8,279 nucleotides of DNA from Chloroflexota bacterium (GCA_024640485.1 JAHEEY010000205.1:1-8279), one strand, 5' to 3'. Positions 1-6,296 are shown, numbered from the stretch's first letter. Notes: generated by a model not told the origin, from the letters alone. Numbers and translations are program-made.

Positions 1-1010
1 ATCAGCGGGTCGAAGGTATAGGCAAAGGGGCTGCCGAACAGCTGCATGTAGGTGGCGATCAGGCCGTCTGGTCCAACATCGCGCTGCCAGCCGGTGTAGG
101 TGGCGCCGTCGTGGGCGCCGAGCATGTTCTGGACCCCGGCAGTGCCGTTGTTGATGCCGGGATCAAATGCCAGCCGCGTACCGTCATTCAGCAGAAAGCT
201 GAAAACACCGCCTTCCCCCCGGCCGTAAAAGCCCCAGTTGAGCTCGTTGGCGGCCCAGCTGAGCTGCTGGTATAAGCCGTCGTACTTGAGATAGCCCAAA
301 GGGTAGCCGTTATCCGCAGCGCCGGGTTGAGAGATCCATTTGGCGCGATATTCAAGGATAGCCAGCAGCAGCCTGGGATTGACGCTGAACCGCTTGGCTA
401 CCAACGACACGATCTCAGGCCCGGCAAGCAGCTGCCCTTCGATCGTTTCTTCATACGCCATCAGGTATCCGTTATAGGGGGCCGCAAATTCGCGTACATC
501 GAAGGATGCCGCCAAGGGGCCGTACACCAGCTCGCTGTCAGGGATGATCTTGTAGCTGGGGCTGGTCAGCTGAACTTCGGTAGGGATGCGAATCTCCTGA
601 CCGACGAACAGCATATCGGTGCCCTGCAGATCGTTGCTGTTTTGCAGCTCTTCAATGCTGCTGCCGTAGATCTGGGCGATATAGCCTAATGTCTCGCCCG
701 GGTTGACCGCATGGACTGCGAACGGCTGGTCGCTGACAGCATTGTTGAGGTGGGGCGGATCTGGGGTGGGGATACCCACATAGGTCGGCAGCGATGTGGT
801 CGTAGGCCGCAGTAGTTCCGGTGTCGGGATCACTGCTTGGCCTTCAGTTCTTGGGGTGACCGCTGGCGTTGGCGGCGCCACTGCCGGCAGATTCTGGGCC
901 ACAATGGTGACCTGGGGATCAGGTCGTTCACAGCCGGTCAAGACAAGAGTGATCAGTAGGCTGAACAGCAGGGCGGCTGCCGCCAATCGTGTTGGGTGAC
1001 GGTCTTTCAT
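1..1010 (-). CDS. LysM-domain lipoprotein, probable cell-wall hydrolase (partial, C-terminus beyond left edge)
   Basis: I translated 336 complete codons on the minus strand from the ATG at 1008-1010, with no stop before the window edge. Residues 1-27 form a lipoprotein signal: charged MKDRHPTR, a hydrophobic stretch, and the lipobox LTGC with the lipidated Cys at 27. A Pro/Thr-rich linker (about 30-95) leads to one LysM peptidoglycan-binding domain (about 98-143), which shows the typical V-x-PGETL start, an S-IEELQ-N core and a VGQEIRIP end. Residues 150-336 look helical and globular (for example LLLAILEYRAKW and LSWAANELNWG). From memory this resembles the region preceding an M23 peptidase domain in Chloroflexota LysM proteins, so an M23 domain may lie beyond the edge; that is inference. 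It would act outside the membrane on peptidoglycan. There is no Shine-Dalgarno sequence; a good promoter sits directly before the ATG. The domain call is secure, the enzymatic role is not. Confidence 0.88.
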   Translation of the reverse strand, partial: MKDRHPTRLAAAALLFSLLITLVLTGCERPDPQVTIVAQNLPAVAPPTPAVTPRTEGQAVIPTPELLRPTTTSLPTYVGIPTPDPPHLNNAVSDQPFAVHAVNPGETLGYIAQIYGSSIEELQNSNDLQGTDMLFVGQEIRIPTEVQLTSPSYKIIPDSELVYGPLAASFDVREFAAPYNGYLMAYEETIEGQLLAGPEIVSLVAKRFSVNPRLLLAILEYRAKWISQPGAADNGYPLGYLKYDGLYQQLSWAANELNWGFYGRGEGGVFSFLLNDGTRLAFDPGINNGTAGVQNMLGAHDGATYTGWQRDVGPDGLIATYMQLFGSPFAYTFDPL

Positions 1011-1018
1011 GGGCTCGG

Positions 1019-1047
1019 ATTTTATCGTATCTGGCAACAATTGTGAA
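1019..1047 (-). promoter_or_regulatory. Sigma-70-type promoter of the LysM lipoprotein gene
   Basis: On the minus strand a -35 element TTCACA (1042-1047, 5/6 match to TTGACA) is followed after exactly 17 bases by a -10 element TAAAAT (1019-1024, 5/6 match to TATAAT). Only 8 bases separate the -10 box from the ATG at 1010. Transcription would then start about two bases before the start codon and give an essentially leaderless mRNA, which fits the missing ribosome binding site. The sequence match is seen directly; use as a promoter is inference. Confidence 0.6.
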
Positions 1048-1270
1048 ACGCACCTTGGTCACGCTGCTTCTGGGCGTGAGGAGCGTGATCCATCAGACAG
1101 AAGTTGTATCTCTTTATCCGCATCATGGACTGGCAGTCCAGTGCGTGTTCAAGGACTATAAATCGATCAATTTCCTTGCCGGTGATATCGTACCCCGCCG
1201 CCAGCAGCTTCCTGGGCAGCAAGATCTCGGCAGAATCTGCCGTTTGGTGCTGTTGGCCCGATATTGACAT
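1022..1270 (-). CDS. Doubtful small hypothetical protein (82 aa)
   Basis: This ORF fills the gap between the ATP-grasp gene (22 bases upstream) and the LysM gene (start 11 bases downstream), on the same strand as both. The product has no signal peptide or membrane segment and I recognise no family. A central part with KLLAAGYDITGKEIDRF could be a real helix-turn-helix-sized fold, and there are four cysteines, two adjacent near the C-terminus. Against it, the only upstream purine motif (GGGATGG, three bases before ATG) is a weak ribosome binding site, its stop codon lies inside the -10 box of the next gene's promoter, and overlapping opposite-strand frames in the same stretch are also open, so length alone proves little. 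It may be a decayed or spurious frame. Confidence 0.25.
   Translation of the reverse strand: MSISGQQHQTADSAEILLPRKLLAAGYDITGKEIDRFIVLEHALDCQSMMRIKRYNFCLMDHAPHAQKQRDQGAFHNCCQIR
1057..1091. other. Imperfect inverted repeat upstream of the LysM gene promoter
   Basis: GGTCACGCT (1057-1065) pairs with AGCGTGATCC (1082-1091) with a single bulged T, leaving a 16-base loop. It begins ten bases upstream of the -35 element of the LysM gene. No T-run follows on either strand, so it is a poor intrinsic terminator. It could be an operator or chance. Confidence 0.3.
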
Positions 1271-1292
1271 AATCCATCCCAGCTTCTTCTTG

Positions 1293-2588
1293 TTATTGGA
1301 TGACGGTCAAGGGGATAATTGGGGCGATATCAAAATGGAGCCGGCTGTGCGACTCTCTCAGCGCTGCCTCGACGGCAGCCGGCGTCTGTCCTTGGGCAAA
1401 GATAAAGCCCAGGTAGCTTTCGCCTTCCGGCAAGGGGAGCAGCGGGTAATTCAGTTTGGCAGTGATTTCAATGTTCCGGATCAGCGGCACAGATTGGGCT
1501 TCGTCAATACCTGTCACTGATTTGAGAAGCCCGGCTGCTGGAATCGGAATCATCATCACCCCGCCAGCTTCACCGGCGCGCTGCGTGCTGGCGATTTCCA
1601 TGCCGCACGCCTGGCGCAGGATCAGTTCTTCCAGAGAGGCATCGGTGCCGAACTGCAGCGTCTGAGAGCAAAGGCCGCCGATTGAACGGCCGGCTAGCTC
1701 CACTATCCAGGGCCCTTCCTCATTGATGCGCAGTTCCGCGTGGATGGGGCCGGTATTCAGCCCAAGTGAAGCCGCGGCCTGGGCGGCGCATCGGCTGATT
1801 GCGGCCTGGGTCTCATCCGGCAGCCGGGAAGGGGTCACGTAAATCGTTTCTTCAAAAAATGGTCCGTCAAGAGGATCTGGTTTGTCGAACAGCGCCAGGA
1901 CGGTCAGCTTTCCACTGTCCAGCATGCCTTCCATGGCGACTTCGACGCCAGGTATGAATTGTTCTACCAGGAAGGGGTGGGGGCCCGTGGTTGTCTTGCT
2001 CAGTAATTTGTCGAGGCGGGTGACGGCTGCGGCCAGTTCCTCAGGATTGTCAGCTCGGATGACCCCTCGGCTGCCAGACAGCCGCAGCGGCTTGACCACG
2101 CAAGGGTAGGGGACCAGGCTGGCCACATGACCAAGATCATCATCTGTGTGAAAGCGATGGAATTGTGGTGAGGGCACCGCAGCTTTGGACAGCAGCTGGC
2201 GCATCAGATATTTGTCGCGGGCAGCTTCCGCGGCTTGAATCGAATTGTGGGGCAGCTTCAGCTGCTGGCTGGCTCTGGCCGCCAGCAGGCTGCCGCTGTC
2301 ATCGACCGAAATGACCGCGCTGAGCGGTGATTCCTCAGCATAAGACGCTATCTTCTGCGCCGCGTTCTCAAGATCGTTGAAATCGAGCCCCAGGGTGACG
2401 GACCAGTAGTCGGCCAGCTGCCGGGGCATATCGATGGCCTGAACGATTTCGATACCAAGGGTTGCGGCAGCATCGACGAATGCTTGCACCCGGTAGCTGT
2501 GGGTGGTGACGATCAGCAGGACACGACGCAAAGGGGTGCTTTCTAGGTGTTTGGGTTCAGTGTTCATCAGTTGGGCGATTATAGCCAT
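1293..2588 (-). CDS. ATP-grasp domain protein, L-amino acid ligase / carboxylate-amine ligase-like
   Basis: Enzymes of this superfamily use ATP to make an acyl-phosphate and join it to an amine or thiol. Visible order: N-terminal Rossmann-like preATP-grasp domain (about 20-120, starting VLLIVTTHSYR); the ARDKYLMRQLL segment with K126; the glycine-rich loop with K166 (VVKPLRLSGSRG, 164-175); the adenine-binding strand VEQFIPG (208-214); metal ligands E285 (HAELRIN) and E297 (VELAGRSIGG). The C-terminal 340-425 resembles the extra domain of L-amino acid ligases (BacD type), by memory. The usual Asn two residues after the second Glu is Ala299. The substrate cannot be told. It follows the CoA-binding gene by 68 bases and may share its transcript. 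The start is uncertain: neither ATG at 2588 nor the one at 2567 (residue 8) has a Shine-Dalgarno sequence, and a perfect TATAAT at 2578-2583 favours 2567 (424 aa). The domain itself begins after both. Confidence 0.88.
   Translation of the reverse strand: MAIIAQLMNTEPKHLESTPLRRVLLIVTTHSYRVQAFVDAAATLGIEIVQAIDMPRQLADYWSVTLGLDFNDLENAAQKIASYAEESPLSAVISVDDSGSLLAARASQQLKLPHNSIQAAEAARDKYLMRQLLSKAAVPSPQFHRFHTDDDLGHVASLVPYPCVVKPLRLSGSRGVIRADNPEELAAAVTRLDKLLSKTTTGPHPFLVEQFIPGVEVAMEGMLDSGKLTVLALFDKPDPLDGPFFEETIYVTPSRLPDETQAAISRCAAQAAASLGLNTGPIHAELRINEEGPWIVELAGRSIGGLCSQTLQFGTDASLEELILRQACGMEIASTQRAGEAGGVMMIPIPAAGLLKSVTGIDEAQSVPLIRNIEITAKLNYPLLPLPEGESYLGFIFAQGQTPAAVEAALRESHSRLHFDIAPIIPLTVIQ
2578..2583 (-). 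promoter_or_regulatory. Possible -10 box (TATAAT) for the ATP-grasp gene
   Basis: A perfect TATAAT lies on the minus strand inside the first codons of the longest ATP-grasp reading frame and 10 bases before the ATG at 2567. The hexamer 17 bases upstream (TCGCAA, 2601-2606) matches TTGACA at only three positions, so the -35 is weak. If used, transcription would start about four bases before the ATG at 2567 and the ATG at 2588 could not be the start on that transcript. Confidence 0.35.
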
Positions 2589-2656
2589 CTAGCGCTGTTC
2601 TTGCGATTGGGATGCTGCCAGCTGCTTGGTGTTCGAGATGCCGCCGCCAGCCCGCG

Positions 2657-3130
2657 TTAATCTTTGGGCAGTTTGCCGGCCGCTCCCAGAATCCAGCGCA
2701 TACATTTGTGCCCGAAGTCCAGGAACATCATCGGGCAGCCGCCGGCAATCACCTTAATGCCGTTTTCTCGCCCAAGATCTGCGGCGCTGCTGGATACGCT
2801 GGAAGCCGCTGCCCCAAATAACGCGTTCTCATGCATCCACACCATGGGAACCTTTGCCTCAACGCACTGGGGCATGATCTGGTCAGCAACGGCTGGCTTG
2901 GCTATGATCATCACCCCATCCAGCTTCTCTGGAATCGAGGCAATGTCCGGGTATGCTTTATCTCCTTCAATGGTCTCGGCACCGGGGTTGATGGCGTAGG
3001 TCTGATAGCCGCGCTTGCGCAGCGCCTTGTAAATCGCATTTCCAGTCTTCTGCTGGCTGCGGGAAACACCGACTACGGCAATTCGCTTTCCGGCGAGGAA
3101 CTCTGCCGCGTTAGCTTCAAATGTGGACAT
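2657..3130 (-). CDS. CoA-binding domain protein (YccU/YneT-like)
   Basis: A 157-residue single-domain protein, the usual size for this family. The N-terminus forms a nucleotide-binding Rossmann unit: RIAVVGVSRSQQKTGN (16-31), with the glycine-rich turn, then NPGAETIEG (48-56) after the second strand. A third strand VMIIAKP (73-79) is followed by VPMVWMHENA (94-103). The C-terminal AGGCPMMFLDF (129-139) carries the family's conserved Cys-Pro-Met. The domain is homologous to the CoA-binding domain of ADP-forming acyl-CoA synthetases and succinyl-CoA ligase alpha, but stand-alone members have no settled function. There is no signal peptide, so it is cytoplasmic. The start is fixed by a perfect AGGAGG six bases upstream. 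It is the first gene of a minus-strand run leading into the ATP-grasp gene, and is divergent from leuB. Its 5' leader would contain a hairpin at 3150-3198. Confidence 0.93.
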   Translation of the reverse strand: MSTFEANAAEFLAGKRIAVVGVSRSQQKTGNAIYKALRKRGYQTYAINPGAETIEGDKAYPDIASIPEKLDGVMIIAKPAVADQIMPQCVEAKVPMVWMHENALFGAAASSVSSSAADLGRENGIKVIAGGCPMMFLDFGHKCMRWILGAAGKLPKD

Positions 3131-3136
3131 GTGACT

Positions 3137-3142
3137 CCTCCT
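3137..3142 (-). promoter_or_regulatory. Ribosome binding site of the CoA-binding protein gene
   Basis: AGGAGG, a full match to the anti-Shine-Dalgarno, six bases before the ATG at 3130. It is the strongest ribosome binding site in the window and contrasts with its absence at the next two minus-strand genes. Confidence 0.8.
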
Positions 3143-3149
3143 GATGGGC

Positions 3150-3198
3150 TTTTCAAACAGAAAGCTGATTCCCGGGCGGCTCAGCTGCCGTTTGAAAA
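3150..3198. promoter_or_regulatory. Two-part hairpin before the CoA-binding protein gene
   Basis: The outer arms TTTTCAAAC (3150-3158) and GTTTGAAAA (3190-3198) are perfectly complementary over 9 bases. The inner arms AGCTGA (3163-3168) and TCAGCT (3181-3186) are complementary over 6. They are separated by a 4/3-base internal loop and close a 12-base loop containing CCCGGG. On the minus strand it ends 7 bases before the AGGAGG of the CoA-binding gene. It could be an mRNA leader structure or a double operator; no T-run follows, so it is not a standard terminator. The pairing is seen; the role is inferred. Confidence 0.5.
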
Positions 3199-3288
3199 TT
3201 AAGATGGCTTGCTGTTCGCTAAAGGATGGCTGTCAGTTGAACCGACGTAGGGAATCAATGGCAGCCCGCGGAGACAAGCTAAGCCATA

Positions 3289-3294
3289 ATTATA
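3289..3294 (-). promoter_or_regulatory. Possible -10 box (TATAAT) for the CoA-binding / ATP-grasp genes
   Basis: A perfect TATAAT on the minus strand, overlapping the palindrome ATAATTAT, 158 bases before the CoA-binding start codon. No good -35 is found at 16-18 bases (TCGTGC at 17). If used, the leader would be about 150 bases long and contain the 3150-3198 hairpin. Confidence 0.3.
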
Positions 3295-3345
3295 GGCGAT
3301 TTTCTTGGAAAGCACGATCTGACGGAAACAGCAATTCGACCTGAC

Positions 3346-3359
3346 CAGCTGAACAGCTG
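3346..3359. promoter_or_regulatory. Tandem CAGCTG palindromes next to the leuB promoter
   Basis: CAGCTG-AA-CAGCTG: two copies of the same self-complementary hexamer separated by AA, ending seven bases before the leuB -35 element. The position and symmetry suit a repressor or activator site. CAGCTG is also a common hexamer in this window, so chance is possible. Confidence 0.3.
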
Positions 3360-3366
3360 CCAGGGG

Positions 3367-3395
3367 TTGACTTTCCTGTTCTAATCTCGTATCGT
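3367..3395 (+). promoter_or_regulatory. Sigma-70-type promoter of leuB-ilvD
   Basis: The -35 TTGACT (3367-3372, 5/6) and -10 TATCGT (3390-3395, 4/6) are separated by exactly 17 bases. Transcription would start near 3402, so the leader is only about nine bases and begins at the GGAGG ribosome binding site (3402-3406). There is no room for an attenuator or T-box after this start point. Confidence 0.5.
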
Positions 3396-3410
3396 TCCCG
3401 CGGAGGTACT

Positions 3411-4484
3411 ATGAACAAGAAAATAGCTTTGATCCCCGGAGACGGGATTGGCCCTGAGGTAGCTGCCGAAGGCCGAAAAGTTCTGGAGTTTGTGGCTGCC
3501 CAATATGGCCGCACGTTCACCTTTACCGAATGTCTGATGGGCGGCATCGCCCTGGATATGACCGGCGATCCCCTGCCCCCAGAAACGGTAGAAACCTGCC
3601 TGGCAAGCGACGCGGTGCTGTTGGGCGCGGTTGGCGGGCCAAAGTGGAGCGATCCAACGGCCAAAAAACGGCCGGAACAAGGATTGCTAGGACTGCGCAA
3701 GAGCCTGGGGGTTTTTGCCAACTTGCGTCCTGTCAAAGTATTTCCTGCCCTGGCGAGTGCCAGCCCGTTGCGGCCGGAACGGGTGGCCAATGTCGACATC
3801 ATGTTTGTCCGCGAGCTGACCGGCGGTATCTACTTTGGCTCCCCCCAAGGTCGTGAAATAGTCGCTGAAGGGCGCAGCGGGCATGACACCATGCGCTATA
3901 ACGAGATGGAAGTGCGCCGGGTGATGCAGGTTGCCTTCAAGCTGGCGGGGCAGCGTCGGGGCAAGCTGACCTCGGTAGACAAGGCCAATGTACTGGCATC
4001 CTCCCGCCTGTGGCGTGAGGTCGCTCACGAAGTTGCCGCAGAATACCCTGAGATCGAATATGAAGATGTGCTGGTGGATGCGGCTGCCATGTATCTACTG
4101 AATCGCCCTGGTGATTTTGACGTGGTCGTCACCGGCAACATGTTCGGTGATATCTTGTCTGATGAAGCATCGATGATCAGCGGTTCATTGGGCATGCTGC
4201 CTTCAGCGGCATTGGGTGCCGGTGGGCCGGGGCTGTATGAACCCATTCACGGCTCAGCGCCGGATATCGCCGGCAAGGGGATCGCCAACCCATTGGCCAC
4301 CATATTGAGCGTGGCCATGATGCTCCGTTCTAGCCTGGGCATGGAAGAAGCGGCTGCCAAGGTTGAATCTGCCGTGACCCAGGTGTTGGATGCCGGACAT
4401 CGGACCGCCGATCTGGCTGGCCCTGGCGGAAAAAGCGTTGGCACAATTGAGATGGGAGAGCTGGTCCTTTCTTATTTGGCCTAG
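3411..4484 (+). CDS. leuB: 3-isopropylmalate dehydrogenase
   Basis: LeuB (357 aa, normal length) oxidatively decarboxylates 3-isopropylmalate to 4-methyl-2-oxopentanoate with NAD+ and Mg2+ in leucine synthesis, in the cytoplasm as a homodimer. GDGIGPE is at 10-16. Substrate residues match the Thermus enzyme: R96, R106, R134 (Thermus R94, R104, R132), Y141 and K191 (Y139, K185), and metal-binding D223, D247 and D251 (D217, D241, D245). The HGSAPDIAGKGIANP segment has Asp285-Ile286 at the NAD-selecting position, so NAD+ rather than NADP+ is expected. That separates it from isocitrate dehydrogenase; tartrate or homoisocitrate relatives are less likely because the LRKSLGVFANLRP loop is typical of LeuB. 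GGAGG (3402-3406) precedes the ATG by four bases, slightly close. It is followed 89 bases later by ilvD on the same strand, with no terminator between. Confidence 0.97.
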   Translation: MNKKIALIPGDGIGPEVAAEGRKVLEFVAAQYGRTFTFTECLMGGIALDMTGDPLPPETVETCLASDAVLLGAVGGPKWSDPTAKKRPEQGLLGLRKSLGVFANLRPVKVFPALASASPLRPERVANVDIMFVRELTGGIYFGSPQGREIVAEGRSGHDTMRYNEMEVRRVMQVAFKLAGQRRGKLTSVDKANVLASSRLWREVAHEVAAEYPEIEYEDVLVDAAAMYLLNRPGDFDVVVTGNMFGDILSDEASMISGSLGMLPSAALGAGGPGLYEPIHGSAPDIAGKGIANPLATILSVAMMLRSSLGMEEAAAKVESAVTQVLDAGHRTADLAGPGGKSVGTIEMGELVLSYLA

Positions 4485-4561
4485 ACAACTATCGTTTCTC
4501 AATCCGGGCATTTCTGGCGTAGTCTGCCGGCTGCCTAAACATGGAGAGAAATGGCAAGAAA

Positions 4562-4566
4562 GAGGA
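4562..4566 (+). promoter_or_regulatory. Ribosome binding site deciding the ilvD start
   Basis: GAGGA seven bases before the ATG at 4574. The in-frame ATG at 4541 has no such motif in front of it, and its 11 extra residues (starting MERNGKK) are encoded by this ribosome-binding region, so 4574 is preferred. Confidence 0.7.
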
Positions 4567-4573
4567 AAGCAGT

Positions 4574-6256
4574 ATGAGCGGAAATCTGAACAAATACAGT
4601 GCGCGCATTACCCAGGCGAAGTCGCAGGGTGCTTCCCAGGCGATGTTATATGGTACTGGGATGAACGAAGCGGACATGAACAAGCCCCAGGTGGGCATCG
4701 CCAGTATGTGGTATGAAGGCAACACCTGCAATATGCATTTGAACGAGCTGGCGGCTCAGATTAAGGAAGGGGTGGTCGCCGCCGACATGGTTGGCATGCG
4801 TTTCAATACCATCGGTGTCAGCGACGGCATTTCCATGGGAACTGACGGCATGAGCTATTCGCTGCAGTCCCGTGAGATCATCGCTGATTCTATCGAGACC
4901 ATGATGGCTGCCCAATGGTATGACGCCAATATCTCCATTCCCGGCTGCGACAAGAACATGCCCGGGTGCATTATCGCCATGGGCCGGCTGAACAGGCCGT
5001 CGCTGATGGTCTACGGCGGCACCATTCGCGCCGGCTGCACCGACAAGCACGATAAGCTGGATATCGTCTCCGCTTTCCAGAGCTATGGCGAGTACATTGC
5101 CGGTTCCATCGATGATCAGGAGCGCCAGTCCATCGTACGCCACAGCTGTCCCGGACCGGGCGCCTGCGGCGGTATGTACACCGCCAATACTATGGCCAGC
5201 GCCATCGAAGCGATGGGCATGAGCCTGCCGTTCAGTTCCTCCAACCCGGCCGAGTCTAAGGAAAAAGCGGAAGAGTGTGTTCAAGCTGGCAAAGCTATCC
5301 GGCTGCTGCTGGAAAAAGACATCAAGCCCAGCGATATCATGACCCGCAAAGCTTTTGAAAACGCGATGACCGTGATCATGGTCTTAGGCGGATCAACCAA
5401 CGCGGTGCTCCACCTTTTGGCCATGGCGCGGGCGGTGGATGTTGAGCTGAGTATCGATGATTTCCAAGTCGTCAGCGATCGGGTCCCTTTCCTGGCCGAC
5501 TTGAAGCCAAGCGGCCGTTTTGTGATGGAAGATCTGCAGGCCATTGGCGGCATCCCGGCGGTGATGAAGATGCTGCTGGAAAACGGTTACCTCCACGGGG
5601 AGTGTCTCACCGTCACCGGCAAAACCATTGCCGAGAATCTGGCGGAAGTAGCCGGACTGGCTGACGGGCAGGAAATCATCCGGCCGCTGACAGACCCGGT
5701 GAAGCAGTCGGGGCATATCCAGATTCTGCGCGGCAATTTGGCCCCGGACGGTGCTGTGGCCAAGATCACCGGCAAAGAGGGCGTCAAGTTCTCTGGCCCG
5801 GCTAGAGTGTACGACTCAGAAGAGGAGATGCTGGCCTCATTGGAGCGGAAAGAGATTCAGAAAGGGGATGTGATCATCATCCGTTTCGAAGGGCCAAAAG
5901 GGGGACCGGGTATGCCGGAAATGCTGACCCCCACTTCGGCCATTATGGGCGCGGGGCTGGGCAAAGATGTCGCCCTCATGACCGACGGCCGATTCTCTGG
6001 AGGTTCTCACGGCTTCATTGTGGGGCATATCACGCCCGAAGCGCAGGACGGCGGCCCCATCGCTTTGGTGCAAGATGGGGATCTGATCACCATTGATGCC
6101 GATCGAAACGCCATCGAAGTCGCGGTCAGCGATCAAGAGCTTGCCCAGCGCTGGGCAGCCTGGGTACAACCACCCTATAAAGCGACCCGAGGTACCCTAT
6201 ACAAATACATCAAGACAGTGAAGTCTGCTTCCGAAGGATGCGTCACTGACGAGTAA
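4574..6256 (+). CDS. ilvD: Dihydroxy-acid dehydratase
   Basis: IlvD (560 aa from this start, the family norm) dehydrates 2,3-dihydroxy-isovalerate and 2,3-dihydroxy-3-methylvalerate to the 2-oxo acids that give valine and isoleucine; the valine precursor also feeds leucine. The Fe-S cluster cysteines are C52 (EGNTCNMH), C125 (PGCDKNMPGC) and C198 (GPGACGGMY). The IlvD/Edd signature around C125 and the C-terminal signature GRFSGGSHGFIVGHITPEA are both intact. The opening RITQAKSQGASQAMLYGTG and YEGNTCNMHLN segment separates it from 6-phosphogluconate dehydratase and sugar-acid dehydratases. Three cysteines fit either a [2Fe-2S] or a [4Fe-4S] cluster; sequence alone does not decide. It is second in a unit with leuB; ilvB, ilvC, leuA and leuCD are not in the window. 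A strong hairpin follows 41 bases after the stop. Confidence 0.97.
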   Translation: MSGNLNKYSARITQAKSQGASQAMLYGTGMNEADMNKPQVGIASMWYEGNTCNMHLNELAAQIKEGVVAADMVGMRFNTIGVSDGISMGTDGMSYSLQSREIIADSIETMMAAQWYDANISIPGCDKNMPGCIIAMGRLNRPSLMVYGGTIRAGCTDKHDKLDIVSAFQSYGEYIAGSIDDQERQSIVRHSCPGPGACGGMYTANTMASAIEAMGMSLPFSSSNPAESKEKAEECVQAGKAIRLLLEKDIKPSDIMTRKAFENAMTVIMVLGGSTNAVLHLLAMARAVDVELSIDDFQVVSDRVPFLADLKPSGRFVMEDLQAIGGIPAVMKMLLENGYLHGECLTVTGKTIAENLAEVAGLADGQEIIRPLTDPVKQSGHIQILRGNLAPDGAVAKITGKEGVKFSGPARVYDSEEEMLASLERKEIQKGDVIIIRFEGPKGGPGMPEMLTPTSAIMGAGLGKDVALMTDGRFSGGSHGFIVGHITPEAQDGGPIALVQDGDLITIDADRNAIEVAVSDQELAQRWAAWVQPPYKATRGTLYKYIKTVKSASEGCVTDE

Positions 6257-6296
6257 ACTAAGGTAGTTGCGCCCTAATCGTACTGGTCTTCAAAAT

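Noticed and set aside
1126..1140. Short hairpin TGGACT-GGC-AGTCCA
   Set aside because: A 6-bp stem without a T-run is too short to call a terminator, and such a repeat is expected by chance at this length scale.
3131..3410. Leucine leader peptide, attenuator or T-box before leuB
   Set aside because: I found no short ORF with Leu codon runs, no terminator hairpin with a T-run and no AGGGTGGNACC-type T-box sequence, and the predicted leuB leader is too short for one.
3290..3802. 170-codon minus-strand frame overlapping the leuB promoter and the start of leuB
   Set aside because: It covers the well-supported N-terminus of LeuB in antisense, and its Arg/Ser/Pro-rich product has no recognisable family.
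4541..4573. Longer ilvD start adding 11 residues
   Set aside because: There is no ribosome binding site before this ATG, its added residues are encoded by the ribosome binding site of the ATG at 4574, and 560 aa matches the family length.
4646..5284. 212-codon open frame on the minus strand inside ilvD
   Set aside because: It is the antisense shadow of a strongly conserved ilvD coding region; the translation is low-complexity Gly/His/Ala-rich with no recognisable domain.
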